NCBI GenBank assembly: GCA_020310875.1 | Contig: CM035416.1 | Span: forward strand, 71,196,483-71,260,482 | Length of the DNA stretch: 64,000 bases | Reading direction: 5' to 3' | From: Ceratopteris richardii | Lineage: Eukaryota; Streptophyta; Polypodiopsida; Polypodiales; Pteridaceae | In this document: in pieces, positions 47,261 through 59,470 of the stretch | How the letters are laid out: every line of letters begins with the position of its first letter | Position numbering within the stretch: position 1 is the stretch's first letter | Program-made: the position numbers and the translations under genes | The notes under the pieces: model-generated | Database searches by the model: none | The model's input: the letters and a program-made list of their open reading frames with translations, nothing else | What the model was told of the DNA's origin: nothing

Positions 47261-50211
47261 CTATAGGGGAAGCCACCCTTATAGATTATAGGAGTCCATG
47301 AATCATAGTAACTATTAGAGGATATCAATTACAAGGAGTTATTATGGATGGTGGATCAGGGATTAACTTAATTCCTAAACACACTATAGAAAAGCTTGGA
47401 CTCCAACCTTCAAGACCAGCCAACTTCACTGTTACATTGGTCGGTCAAAGCAGAGTGAGACCAATGGGAGTGGTCCCTCAAGTTCTTGTGAAGGTTCAAG
47501 TTAACATTTTAACTTTGGACTTTGTTGTATTAAGGTTACCACAGGTAGATGGAGGACTTCCTTTGTTGATTTGGAGACCTAGGCTAAGGCATGCCAACAT
47601 TGTGCATGATTGGGGCAAAGATACTATGTGGGCCCAACATGGAGGAAAATACCTCAAACAAATATACTTAGAAGAAGGATCAAAGCATCAAGGACATATT
47701 AACATGATGCAATTAGTTGGCATGTGTATGGAACAAGACATGGTGGACAACCCAAATTTGGAATCATATGAGGAAGAATACATTTTGGCTTGGCTACAAG
47801 TGGGAAACTCATTCTCTTGCTATGGAATTTTTACAATCGATTCGAGTATAGAAGAAGCTTATGAAGTCAAAGAGGAGATCATAGAGGCTACTAGATTGGT
47901 GGAACCAGTGACATGTCATAGAAGAGGGAAGAAATCTCCTCTAAAGTGCAGCCTAGATGAAGCTGATCCAAATAAAACAAATATGAAGAAAGAATCTAGC
48001 TGCAAGGTAAAACAATCAATTGAGGATATTTCTTTTCCTATTCATGAAATCCGTACAAGATGGATGCAAGGAAAAGAAGAACAAATTGATATCCAGAGTA
48101 CTCCTGCAGACACTCAGTCTATGTGGGATAAAGCGTTGGAAGATCTTAACGATGGAGATGAATCTTTGGACACATTGATGGATAGGAACCCAGTCAAAGA
48201 AATTCAGCTAGGCACCCAAGAAAACTCTCATCCTATATTAGTGGCTACCTGGTTGTAGAGTTACCTAGAGCTGCTTTCAAAGGTAACATCTTTTATGAAA
48301 CTTTATGCCGATGTATTTGCAAGGCATTACATAGATTTAGAAGGAGTCTGCAAGCTTTGGGTAACATAGGATTCCATTGATTGAAGGAGCCAAACCAATA
48401 AGGGGAAAATGTATACTTCCAAAGTATGTTAAGGCAGTCTACCTAGAGATCCAAAAAATGGAGGATGTCAGGATTATCATTTCAGTGGAACATTCAATGT
48501 GGCTATCCCCCATAGTCATAGTACCCAAGAAGAATACAAAAAAAATCTGCACATATGTGGATTTTAGATCATTGAATAAGGTAACAATTCTCGATGGCTT
48601 TCCAATGCCATTTGCAGAGCTTATTATAGAAGAAGTGGCTTGACATACATTGTATAGCTTCATGGATGGATTCAATGGATATAATCAAATATCCATTCAC
48701 TTGGAGGATAGGGAGAAGGCAGCCTTCATACTCCTTGTGGCACACATGTTTATGTCAAGATGCCATTTGAACTCAGAAATGCCCCAACTGCCTTCAACAA
48801 GATTGTGAACCTTATTTTTGGACCCTTAATTTTGGAGGCTTTGTGGATTTTCATTGATGATTTTTCATCCTTCTCAGGTACTCATACGAGTACTCCTATG
48901 GATTGCTTAAATGATCATCGAGTTCAATTAAAACACATTTTCAATAGACGTCAGGAGACAAAATTGTAATTGAATCCTAATAAATGTCACTCCCTAGTAA
49001 CAAAAGGTACTCTCTTGGGACATGTAGTATCTACTAAAAGTATGGCCCTGGACCTAGATAAAATTATAACCATATTGAAGTTACCCAAGCCCAAATCACC
49101 AAAAGAAGTTCAAAGCTTTTTGGGTTACACTGGTTACCATAGGAGGTTTATTAAAATGTATGTAGATATAGCTAGGCCTCTAGCTAGGCTTAGAGGCAAG
49201 AAAGTCCCATTCAAGTGGGATGAAGAGGAGAAGATGTATTATCAGACATTGAGGTCAAAGCTAGTGGTTGCATCAATTCTTGTTACACCAGATTGGTCAA
49301 AAGTTTTCCATGTCCATGTAGATGCAAGTGGATATGCAATGGGAGTAGTCCTCACTCAACACAGTGAGGAGAAGAAGCTAAATAGACCCATCCAATATGC
49401 TAGTTGAGTTTTGACTGAAGTAAAAAAAAACTTATGGTACAATAGAAATTGAGTCTTAGAAATGGTATTCATTGTCTACAAGTTCTGCCATTACTTGCTA
49501 GGAATAAAATTCATTATAATTACGAATCATCAATGACTCAAGTATTTGTTAAACAAGCCACAAGCAATCGAAAGGGTATTGACATGGCTGATTTTATTTC
49601 AAGAATTTGATTTTACAATTGTACATAGACTAGGCAAAGAAAATGTTATGTTTGATCATCTGTCCATGATTAGCCTAAAGGAACAAGCAATTGGAGTGGA
49701 AGACGAATTGCACATGAAGGATGAGGTGGTGGGCATCTCCTTTGCCATATCATGAATCATAGAATTCTTGATGTTGGCTTATGGTGGCCTACCCTGTTTA
49801 AAGATGTAGATGACAGGGCTCAAGTATGTGATGTCTATCCAAGGTGTTGCCCCAAGCCCACAAAGCAGAGACACAATCCTTTGGTTGTCTCCACATCATG
49901 GAACCATTTGAGAAATTGGGGCTAGATTTTATAAGACCCATCTATCCCCCTTCCTTTTTGAGGAAGGAGAAGTACTTGTTGGTTGCAATTGACAATGCAA
50001 CTAAGTGGGCAAAGGTTATTGCTTCTCTTGATTGCACAACCCGAACAATTGCAGATTCTTTATACAACAACATAATTTGTAGATTTGGTTGTCCACTTGA
50101 AGTTCGCACAAATCAAGAGGGACACATTTTGTGAACAAAGTTTTGAATGAAATTTTTAAAAGGTACAAGGTTCTACATCAAACTTCTTCTGCATACTACC
50201 CCAGGGCAAAT
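47261..50211 (+). pseudogene. Gypsy E1 pol: protease, RT, RNase H, integrase start
   Basis: Protease: IMDGGSGINLIP at 47341-47376 and PLLIWRPRLR (for LLGRPWLR) near 47563. The frame runs on to 48258. RT: WLSPIVIVPKKN near 48500, YSFMDGFNGYNQISIH near 48655, MPFELRNAPTAF at 48760 and FIDDFSSFSG near 48850, then KCHSLVTKGTLLGHVVS and SFLGYTGYHRRFIKMY. RNase H: VFHVHVDASGYAMGVVLTQ near 49305, then FDFTIVHRLGKENVM near 49606. About 250 bp around the integrase zinc finger are deleted relative to E2 (junction near 49710). The integrase core starts FEKLGLDFIRPIYP near 49905 and stops at 50211 where copia F enters. Many stops. Confidence 0.9.
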
Positions 50212-50530
50212 TGTTACCATTAGTGTCCATGTGAAAGGCCAAATGGCCACCGAACACTTCTTTGTATATGTTCTTTAATAAAACATATAGTGGCCTGGTC
50301 AGTCACAGACTATAAGTTCGACCGCATTTGTAAGACTTAAGAAGTCTGTCTTCGTGCTCCCTGTGTACTGTGTTTTTTTGTGTATTTTGTAGTCTCTGTG
50401 CGGACTACCGTGTGCGGCCTTAGGAGCTCGGTTTTCTACCTTGTCATCTGAGTCACCGAAGTCACTGTTGGCACCGTTGGCTGTGCATGAGGGAGGACCT
50501 CAACGATCAAGGAATATAGAGGTTCCCGGT

Positions 50531-50584
50531 ACTTCCCCGGAGGTCACCCATCCCAGTACTATTCCCCCCAAAGCTCGCTTAACC
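50531..50584 (-). other. 5S rRNA-like segment (antisense to the copia)
   Basis: Read on the minus strand: GTTAAGCGAGCTTTGG..., AGTACTGGGATGGGTGACC, TCCGGGGAAGT. This follows the 3' half of plant 5S rRNA (GTTAAGCGTGCTTGGGCGAGAG, AGTACTAGGATGGGTGACC, TCCTGGGAAGT) with the internal promoter C-box region intact. It is a derived fragment, not a 5S gene: the 5' third and the last bases do not match. Confidence 0.8.
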
Positions 50585-50598
50585 GTGGCAATCTCTTG

Positions 50599-50609
50599 CC
50601 ACTAAGCTA
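50599..50609 (-). promoter_or_regulatory. Possible Pol III A box beside the 5S-like segment
   Basis: On the minus strand TAGCTTAGTGG matches the tRNA-type A box TRGCNNAGYNGG and lies just upstream of the 5S-like block in the same orientation. It might act with it as a Pol III promoter pointing out of the LTR. Confidence 0.4.
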
Positions 50610-51530
50610 CACTCTTGTGGTGTCTGAAGAAGGGGAAAGACTAAGGTTGACATTACCTTGAACAAGTTTTGGTCCCTCAAAGCTTCATTCTTTGCTTTCA
50701 AAGCCTATTTCTGAAGCATTTTTGGGGTGTTTTTTCGAGCCATTTTGGAGTACTTTCGCACGTAGTTCTCTTCACACAAGTCCAAGGACATCAAGAAGAG
50801 TGTTCTTTGTACTTCTCTGACATAAAATATCAACCTTTGGGGCTGTGTTTTTCTAGCCGCACTAGTAAAACTACATGTTTCTTGAGAGGTTTTCAGTTTT
50901 GGTGGGAGCAACCGATGTAAATCTATGCAGGTTTTTTGAGTCTAAAACATCAGAGTTGAGAGACACTTGCAGATGTTATTGGCTAGTTTTCGGGTTGTGC
51001 ATTCAGACTTTTATTGTCATTTTACTGCATATATTGAGCACATACACACCATGTATCCTTTAGTGGATACCGCTTATGTACGTCCATGTGGTCATTGATA
51101 TAGCGGTTACGTTTTTTGCATAAAGCCTTTTATGTTTGATAAAGAGGGTCGTGGTGAGGTTTTCTTAATTGGGAAACACCTAGATGTTGGGGTCTCTTTG
51201 GTGATGCAGATGGAAGACTCACCGAGCCTCGCCATAGATGTATGATAGTTGTTCATAGGTGCTCGATAAGCCTAGTTGGCTTCTATTGGGTAATTGATTA
51301 TATGCAATGGAGTCAGTGATTCACTATGCAGGTAGACATGTCAGTACTTGCAATTTTATGGTATTTTGACACTAGTCATATGCTCATTTTGTAGAGAATA
51401 CTCTGGCAAAAATTTTCCAGGTTTTTGGTTTTATCAACTATACAGTGGTCGATTTACTCCTTGATACAACTATTCGTTGGTGTTCAGATTCTTCTACCTC
51501 CATTATCATTCTAATCAGTTCTCTACCATC

Positions 51531-52730
51531 ATGGCATCAGAGGTCTCAGACACATCTGGAGGATCAGGGTCTAGTGCCAGTGTTCCGAGGAGGAGCTATA
51601 ACTTGCAGGGCAAAGACCATTTTGAGATCTAAAAATTTGATGGCACAAACTTTGCTCTATGGAAGAATCATATTAAAGATGTGCTGATTCAAAGGAGGCA
51701 ATGGAAGCAAGTAAATGGAATTTCAAAGAAGGCTGCGGACATGGATGAAGATGATTGGGATGAGTTAGGTGAAATGGCCAGGTCTACCATTCGCTTGCAC
51801 TTGGCAGTTAATGTTTACTTTACAATATTAGATTGTCAAAGTGCAGAGGAGCTTTGGAAGAAGTTATGCGATACATATGAAAAAGAGACGGCATCAAATA
51901 AAGTGTATCTGATGAGAAAATTATATGACCTTCATATGAAGGACACAGATAGTGTTGCTGGTCATCTAAATGAGTTTGATGCTATATTCTCCTAATAACA
52001 AGCTCAGAAAATGGATATGGATAATGAAATGAAAGCAGTATTGTTGTTATGCATCTTGCCATCATCATGGGATACGTTTTGCACAGCTATTAGCAACAGT
52101 GCTCCTGATGGTAAACTTGTCTATGATGACATATGTGGAGCACTCTTAAGTGAGAAGATTCGTAGAAAATCTATGGTTGGCACTCACAGTGGAGATGCAT
52201 ATAATGTTCGTGATTCTTACCAAGGAAAGAATCAGCAATGTGGCAGGAGCAAGAACAAGGAAAAGAATGGTCAACAGAATAAGAGTAGAAGTAAATCAAG
52301 GAAGAGGGATATCGAATGCCATTATTGTCATAAGAAAGGACACATGAAGAAATATTGTTATGCATTAAAGAATGTTAAAGGTAAAGGACAGAATGTTGAT
52401 GGGCATGTTAAATAGTTACTTGCACCATCTACTTCGATTGTGAAGATTGAAGAAAAAAATGCTATTTCTGATGATGCTGATGTGTTGACACTCGATAATA
52501 CTATGCCAAATGAGGCTCTTATGGCTGATTCTCTTTCCCACACCTGGTTGCTAGATTCTGGTGCTTCTTTCCATGTGACACCACATAGAGATTGGTTCTC
52601 TAATTATGCAGAAAATTCTCTTGGTACCGTGAGACTTGGTGACTCAGTGGGATTGGAGATGTGGTTGTGCAGTTCATTGATGGTTCAAAATTTACTATGC
52701 ATAATGTATGCCATGTATCTTAGTTATCAC
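51531..52730 (+). pseudogene. Copia F gag and protease
   Basis: ATG 51531 opens MASEVSDTSGGSGSSASVP. A TAA at 51630 interrupts F-E-I-*-K-F-D-G-T-N-F, then the gag continues DVLIQRRQWKQVNG, ELWKKLCDTYEKETASNKVYLMRKLYDLHM, two stops near 51993, and MKAVLLLCILPSSWDTF. The zinc knuckle CHYCHKKGHMKKYC lies at about 52318-52360. After TAG 52413 the protease reads HTWLLDSGASFHVTP near 52540-52585 and ends in a frameshift near 52730. Domain order and motifs are typical of Ty1/copia. Confidence 0.88.
51532..51543 (+). other. Possible primer-binding site of copia F overlapping the gag start
   Basis: TGGCATCAGAGG matches TGGTATCAGAGC at 10 of 12 positions. The gag ATG at 51531-51533 overlaps it, leaving no leader. 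Chance similarity is possible. Confidence 0.4.
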
Positions 52731-52735
52731 ACAAT

Positions 52736-53238
52736 TTGATGTCAGTTGGTCACCTTGATGACCTTGGTTACAAGGTGGTCTTCTATGCTCAATCCTTTTG
52801 CATATCAAAGGGCAATATGGTTATTGCAAAAGGAAGTAAAGTTGGCTCACTTTATCCTTTATTTGTATCACAGAAAGAACACTTCTTAGCTATTATTGAA
52901 CAACCTATGTCTTGTATTTGGCATGGTCATTTGGGCCATATATCTCATAGTGGAATGGAAATCTTTCTCGTTCTGGCTACTTACTTGTGTTATCTTTCTC
53001 TGATTTTTCATTTTGTGAGCATTGTCAATATGGAAAGCAAACCAGAAATGTGCATAGAACGCACATTAACTCTTCAATTCAGCCTTTAGATCTCATTCAT
53101 ACAGATGTGTGTGGTCTTATGCCCACTAGGTCCTTAGGTGGTTCTCTTTACTTTGTCACTTTCATAGATGATGCTACTAGAAAAGTCTGGGTATATCCTA
53201 TCAAATCGAAGGATGAGGTATTCCCTATTTTCAATGTG
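52736..53238 (+). pseudogene. Copia F pre-integrase and truncated integrase
   Basis: It reads MMSVGHLDDLGYKVVF, then WHGHLGHISHSGM near 52920-52955 and FCEHCQYGKQT near 53012-53045, together the integrase HHCC zinc motif. The core has LIHTDVCGLM and LYFVTFIDDATRKVWVYPIKSKDEVFP near 53090-53225. It ends at about 53238, where gypsy E1 integrase sequence resumes. The second half of integrase, RT, RNase H and the 3' LTR are missing. Confidence 0.87.
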
Positions 53239-53322
53239 CAAGAAAGGAAAGATCTTGGGGTTTCTGTTATGCTTACTACACTAAAAAAAGTGAAAGAAAT
53301 TCTCCTAGAGCCAGCAAAGTAA
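52987..53322 (+). pseudogene. Chimeric ORF: copia F integrase fused to gypsy E1 integrase tail
   Basis: A single open frame of 111 codons passes from copia integrase (KDEVFPIF) into gypsy integrase C-terminal sequence (ERKDLGVSVMLTTLKKVKEI). The latter matches the E2 copy at 58050. The join is near 53232-53239 and results from a deletion. It is unlikely to be functional. Confidence 0.75.
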
Positions 53323-53600
53323 CTAGAAGAGACTCAAATGAAAAGGAAGGAGGTCCATGATTGAAATCTATGGAATAATAAATTATAGAAAGGTATGCTT
53401 TTCGTTTTACATAAACTTCAGTTAGAGGCACAATTATGAGGCAAATGGATTCCTCATTGGGAAGGTCCTTACGAGATTAAAACATTACTTCAATGGGATG
53501 CAATGGAGTTAGAGACTTTGAATGGAGAGATATTGCCATCAATCAACATATCTAAGCTGAACGCCTATCACCAACAACAAATTTGAGTCTTGTGGATCAT
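53239..53600 (+). pseudogene. Gypsy E1 integrase C-terminal tail
   Basis: KDLGVSVMLTTLKKVKEI, then EETQMKRKEVHD, KGMLFVLHK, GKWIPHWEGPYEI and LETLNGEILPSINISKLNAYH. It corresponds to E2 at 58036-58400. About 260 bp of integrase (NGKAES to the point of resumption) is missing compared with E2. Confidence 0.82.
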
Positions 53601-53756
53601 GTGGAACTGCAAAATATGTCTAGTTTGTACATAGTTCTTCTCAGTTTATTTCTTTTGCTTGGTTTTCTTACTTTCATCACTTGTCTAGGTTTTTCTTTAA
53701 GTTTTTCATGCAATTTAGAGGCCATGTCATAGCCAAATCATGATCAACTTGTTGGA

Positions 53757-54440
53757 AACTTTTAGGATTTTTTTCTAACATTTAAAGAATTATTTAGGAT
53801 TTTTTTGGAATTAATTGTATTTTTTTTTCAATGCTCTTTTCATTGTTGAAATAAAAGAAAAAAAGAAGGATCTTTGACTTTTTGAGTGTGGCAAGTTGTC
53901 TAGAACAACTGATAATTTGTTGAGATCTTGTTTTTGAATTTTTTGGCATTTTAATTGATTTTTTCTTTATTTTTGGGTATTAAAAAAAAGGACATCTCAT
54001 TGCCTTTTGATTTACAATAAAAAAGATCTCTCTGTACACTCTCTCCCCCCTCTCTCTCTCCTCTCTCTCTCTCTCTCCCCCTCCCCTCGTGCCCCCACCC
54101 TCCTCCTCATCCCCCCTTCCCCCTTGTTTCTCCTTATATCAATCAAATTCCAATGCACCTCCCATTCCACATCGATGGAAGATTGCAATCGAGATATTTT
54201 CCTCTTCTCTCCACCCCCCTCTTCTTTGGAATTATTTGTCTTTTCTTTTCAATGCTCTTTTCCTTGTTGAAATAAAAGAAAAAAGGAAGCTCTATGACTT
54301 TTTGGGTGTTTCAAGTTGTCTAGAATAAGTGAATTTTTTTTTTTATTTGTTTCTTTTTTTTTAATTTTTTTTGGATGATTTTTTTGCATTTTAATGGATT
54401 CTTTCTTTATTCTTGGGTATATTTTTAAAAGAGGAAAGTC
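53757..54440 (+). repeat. Gypsy E1 3' tandem repeats (two units, pyrimidine-rich spacer)
   Basis: A module containing TTTCAATGCTCTTTTC, GTTGAAATAAAAGAAAAAA, GACTTTTTG and TTTAATTGATTTTTTC occurs at about 53805-53990 and again at 54228-54425. Between them is a CT/CCT-rich stretch (54030-54120) and a conserved CAAATTCCAATGCACCTCCC-type piece (about 54147). The same modules recur three times at 58590-60130. Confidence 0.85.
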
Positions 54441-54458
54441 GAGGAAAGAGCAAGTCCT

Positions 54459-57400
54459 AGAAGGAGTTTGAACAATGGCATGTACCTTATGCTCGTATGG
54501 AATCTGAAGCCTCTAGCTTATTCAAATCCATTAAAAAGGAGGCTAGTATTTTTTATATAATAAATATGGATGCAAAATTTAGATAAGAAGTTATGTAGAT
54601 CATTGATGAAGTCTCCATATCCACTCTAGTGGCAAAGGCTACTACTCCGAGTGAGGGTAAAGCTATGGGGGAAGCCCCCCTTATAGATTATAAGAGCCCA
54701 CAACTCATAGTAACTATTAGAGGATATCAATTACAAGGAGTTATTATGGATGGTGGCTCACACATTAACTTAATTCCTGAACACACTATGGAAAAGATCG
54801 GACTCCAACCTTGAAGACTAGCCAACTTCACTATTACCTTGACCAATCAAAACAGAGACCAATGGGAGTGGTCCCTCGAGTTCTTGTGGAGGTTCAAAGT
54901 AACATTTTTACTTTGGACTTTGTTGTATTAAGGTTACCACAGGTAGATGGAGGATTTCCTCTATTGCTTGGGAGACCTTGGCTAAGGTGTGCCAGTGTTG
55001 TACACAATTGGGGAAAAGATACTATGTGGGTCCAACACGGAGGAAAATACCTCAAATGATATACTTAGAAGAAGGACCAGACCATCAAGGACATACTAGC
55101 ATGATGCAATCAGTTGGCATCTGTATGGAACAAGACATGGTGGACAACCCAAATTTGGAATCATATGAAGGAGAAGATGTTTTGGCTTGGCTGCAAGTGG
55201 GAAACTCATTCTCTTGCTATGGAATTTTTCCATTTGATTCGAGTATAAATGAAGCTTATGAAGTCAAAGAGGAGATCATAGAGATTGCTGGATTGGATGA
55301 ACCACTTACATGCCAGAGAAGAGTGAAGAAAACACCTCTCAAGTGCAGCCTAGATGAGGCTGATCCAAATAATTTGAATATGAAGAAAGCATCTACTTGC
55401 AAGGTAAAGCAATCAATTGAAGATATTTCTCTTCCTATTCATGAAATCCCTATAGGATGGATGCAAGAAAAAGAAGAGAAAATTGATATCCAGAGTACTA
55501 TTGCATACAACACTCAGTCTATGCGGGATGAAGTGTTGGAAGATCATAAACATGGAAAGGAATCTTTAGACACATTGATGGACAAGAACCCAATCAAATA
55601 AATTTAGCTATGCACCCAAGAAAACTCTTTGTCCTATATTAGTGGCTACCTGGTCGTGGAGTTACCTAGAGCTGCTTTCAAAGGTAACATCTTTTATGAA
55701 ACTTTATGCCGATACATTTGCATGGCATTACAAAGATTTAAAAGGAGTGTCTGCAAGCTTTGAGGAGCACAAGATTCCATTGATTGAAGGAGCCAAACCA
55801 GTAAGGGGGAAAAGTTACATATTAAATCCAAAGTATGCCTAGGCGGTCTACCTAGATATCCAAAAAATGGAGGATGCCAGGATTATCATTCCAAAGGAAC
55901 ATTCAGAGTGGCTATCTCCCATGGTCATAGGACCCAAGAAGAATATAAATAAAATTCGCATATGTGTGGATTTTAGAGCATTGAATAAGGTAACAATTCT
56001 GGATGGATCTCATATGCCTTTTGCAGAGCAAGTTATAGAAGAAGTGGCTAGTCATACATTTGTACAGCTTCATGGATGGATTCAATGGATATAATCAAAT
56101 ATCCATCCACCCAGAGGATAGGGAGAAGGTAGCCTTCATTACTCCTTGGGGCACATATGTTTATGTCAAGATGCCTTTTGGACTCAAAAATCCTCGAGCC
56201 ACCTTCAACAAGATTGTGAACCTTATTTTTGGACCCTTACTTTTGGAGATTTTGCATGGATGATTTTTCATCCTTCTTAGGTACTCGTACCAATACTCCT
56301 ACGGATTGCTTAAATGATCATCTAGTTCAATTAAAATAGGTTTTCATTAGATGTTGGGAGACAAAATTGAAATTGAATCCTAATAAATGTCACTTCCTAG
56401 TAACAGAAGGTACTCTTGTCGAACATGTAGTATCTGCTAAAGGTATGGCCCCAAACCTAGGTAAAATTATAGCCATATTGAAGTTATCCAAGCCCAAATG
56501 ACCAAAATAAATTCAAAGCTTTTTGGGTCACATTGATTACCATAGGAGGTTAATTAAAATGTATGCAAATATAGCTAGGCCTCTGGCTAGGTTCATAGGC
56601 AAGGAAGTCCCATTCAAGTGGGATGAAGAGGAGGAGATGGCTTATCTGACATTGAGGTCAAAGCTGGTGGCTGCACCGATTCTTGTTACACTAGATTGGT
56701 CAAAACTCTTCCATGTCCATGTAGATGCAAGTGCATATGCAGTGGGAGTAGTCCTCACTCAATAGAGTGAGGAGTACAAGCTAGATAGACCCATCTAGTA
56801 TGCCATACAAGTTTTGAATAAAGCAGAAAAAGTTATAGTACAACAAAAAGGGAGGCCTTAACAATAGTATTCGCTGTCCAAAAGTTTTGCCATTACTTGC
56901 TAGGGATAAAATTCATTATAATTACGGATCAACCACTCAAGAATCTGTTAAACAAGCCACATGCAATAAGAAGGGTATGGAGCTGGCTAGTTTTATTTCA
57001 AGAATTTGATTTTACAATTGTACATAGAACAGGCAAAGAAAATGTTATGGTTGATTGGCTTTCCAGGATTACCCTAAAGGATCAAGCAATTGGAGTGGAA
57101 GACAAATTTCTAGATGCCGATTTATTCTGTGTTAAAGCACAAGGATGGTACGACGACATTAAAGATTTTCTCAGGACTGAAATGTATCCAACTAAAGCCA
57201 ATGCTATGCAAAGGAAGAGTCCTCTAATCAAAAGTAGGCCTTTTATGCTGATTGAAGGAAAACTATATAAATATTGTAAGGATAATCTTCTACAAAAGTG
57301 CATGGAAGAAGAGGAGACTAGGCAAATCCTTGATAATGCACATGAAGGACCAATTGGTGGGCATCTCCTTGGCCATATCATGAGTCATAGAATTCTTGAT

Positions 57401-57830
57401 GCTGGCTTATGGTGGCCTACCTTCTTTAGAGATGCAGATGATAGGGCTCAGGTATGTGATGACTATCAAAGGTGTGGTCCCAAGCCCACAAACCAAAGAC
57501 ACAATCCTTTGGTTGTCTCCACATCATGGCAACCATTTGAGAAATGGGGGCTAGATTTTGTAGGAACCATCTATCCTTCATCCTTTCCAAAGAAGGAGGA
57601 TTACTTGTTGGTTGCAACTGACTATGCAACTAAGTGGGCAGAGGTTATTGCTTCTCTTGATTGCACAACCCAAAAAATTGCATATTTTTTATAGAGCAAC
57701 ATAATTTGTAGATTTGGTTGTCCACTTGAAACCTTTATAGATCAAGGGACACAGTTTGTGAACAAAGTTTTGTATGAAATTTTTAATAGGTACAAGGTTC
57801 TACACTGAACTTCCTCTGCATACTACCCTA
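54459..57830 (+). pseudogene. Gypsy E2 gag end and pol: protease, RT, RNase H, integrase
   Basis: It begins with gag-end FEQWHVPYARMESEASSLFKSIKKE near 54463, without an LTR before it. Protease: IMDGGSHINLIP at 54744-54780 and LLGRPWLRC near 54965. RT: WLSPMVIGPKKN near 55910, SFMDGFNGYNQISIHPEDREKVAF near 56065, and KMPFGLKNPRATF near 56170; the catalytic VDD segment is damaged (LLEILHG, then a TGA). RNase H: LFHVHVDASAYAVGVVLTQ near 56707, then FDFTIVHRTGKENVMVDWLSR near 57006. The integrase H2C2 finger is intact (AHEGPIGGH...CDDYQRC, 57340-57475), followed by FEKWGLDFVGTIYP and DYATKWAEVIASLDC, the first catalytic Asp region. More complete than E1 but with many stops. Confidence 0.9.
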
Positions 57831-58402
57831 GGGCAAATGGAAAAGCAGAATCCACTAACAAGGTATTAATTGCTATGCTAAGGAAGGAATGTATGTTGCA
57901 GCCTACTACATGGGGCATTGCTTATTTAGAAACTCTATGGTACAGGTTGGCATGCAAAAAAGCAACATGATAATCCCCCTTTCAATTGGTATATGGAGTA
58001 ATCCCTATCGAGCCCTTTGAATTTTTACATGACTCACCTAAAATAGAATCTCTACAAGAAAGGAAAGATCTCGGGGTTTTTGCTATGCTTACTACACTAA
58101 ATAAAGTGAAAGAAATTCGCATACAAGGAGCAAAGCAACTAAAAGAGACTCAAATGAAAAGGAAGGAGGCTCATGATCGAATTATGTGGACTAATAAATT
58201 ACAAAAGGGTATGCTTGTCCTTTTAGATAAACCTCAATTACAAGCAAAATTACAAGCCAAATGGGTTCCTCATTGGAAGGTCCTTATAAGATTAAAACAT
58301 TAATTCAATGGGGTGCGCCGGAGTTAGAGACTCTAAATGGAGAGGTGCTACCATTGGTCAAGATATTTAGGCTCAAGGCCTATCATTCACAACAAATCTG
58401 AG
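57831..58402 (+). pseudogene. Gypsy E2 integrase C-terminal part
   Basis: NGKAESTNKVLIAMLRKE near 57836-57890 carries the catalytic Glu. A TGA near 57968 follows, then FQLVYGVIPIEPFEFL and an open frame 57986-58303 (RKDLGVFAMLTTLNKVKEI, MKRKEAHDRIMW, KGMLVLLDKPQ, AKWVPHWK). The end reads LRLKAYHSQQI to about 58402. No chromodomain recognised. Confidence 0.85.
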
Positions 58403-58589
58403 TCTTCTAGATCACCTCAAACTCGAAAATATGTCTAGGTTGTACATAGTCTTCTCGTTCTACTTATTTTGGCTTGGTTTTCTTAGTTTCATCACTTGTC
58501 AAGGTCTTTCTTTAAGTTTTTCATGCAATTTAGAGGCCATTTCATAGCCAAATCATGACCATCTTCTTATAAATTTTTATGATTTATTT

Positions 58590-58937
58590 CTGATATTTTT
58601 AGAAAATTTTAGGATTTTTTTGGAATTAATTGCCTTTTTTTAAAATGCTATTTTTCTTATTGAAATAAAAGTATAAATGAAGCCCTTTGACTTTTTTAGC
58701 GTGGCAAGTTGTCTAGAATAAATAAGTTTTTTTTTAATTTTTTGGGGTATTTTTTTTTACATTTTAATTGATTCTTTCTTTATTTTTGGGTATATTTAAA
58801 AAAAAAATGCCCCCCTTGCCTTTTGATTTATTATTATAAAAAGAAAAATCTCTCTCTACCCTCTCTTTACCCTCCCTCTCTACTTCTCTCACCTTCTCTC
58901 TCTTGTTCTCTTACTCTCTCTCTACTCTCCTCCCTCT

Positions 58938-58977
<40 letters not shown>

Positions 58978-59423
58978 CCTCCCTCCCCCACTCCTCCCCT
59001 CCTCCCCCCAAACCCTCCCCCCATCTCCCCCCTCCTCACCTCTCCACACCTTGTCCCCCCCTCCCCCTCCCCCTCCCCCACCCCCCACCACACCCGCAGC
59101 CCCCCCTTTTGGAATTAATTGTCTTTTTCTTTTTCAGTGTTCTTTTCCTTGTTGAAATAAAAGAAAAAAGGAAAGTCTCTGACTTTTTGAGTGTGGAAGT
59201 TTTGTAGAAGAAGTGAGAATTTTTATATTTTTTAATAAATTTTTGAGTATATTGTTGGCATTTAAATTGATTCTTTCTTTGTTTTTGGGCATATTAAAAA
59301 AAAAAGATGCCCCCCTTACCTTTTGATTTATTATTATAAATATCTATTTACCCTCTCCCTACCTCTCTCTACCCTCCCTCTCTACTTCTCTCACCTTATC
59401 TCTCTTCTTCTCTCATGCTTTTT

Positions 59424-59470
<47 letters not shown>

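Larger units (their letters stand above)
50212..51531 (+). repeat. 5' LTR of copia F (about 1.3 kb)
   Basis: It begins TGTTACCATTAGTGTCCATG exactly where the gypsy integrase is interrupted (CAGGGCAAAT|TG). The proposed end is CTACCATCA at 51531, directly followed by a primer-site-like TGGCATCAGAGG. No second LTR copy is in the window because the 3' part of the element is lost, so the end is inferred. It contains an antisense 5S rRNA-like block. Confidence 0.65.

Noticed and set aside
50531-50584. A true 5S rRNA gene
   Set aside because: Only the 3' half is similar; the 5' third and the terminal stem are absent. Reported as a derived block in an LTR instead.
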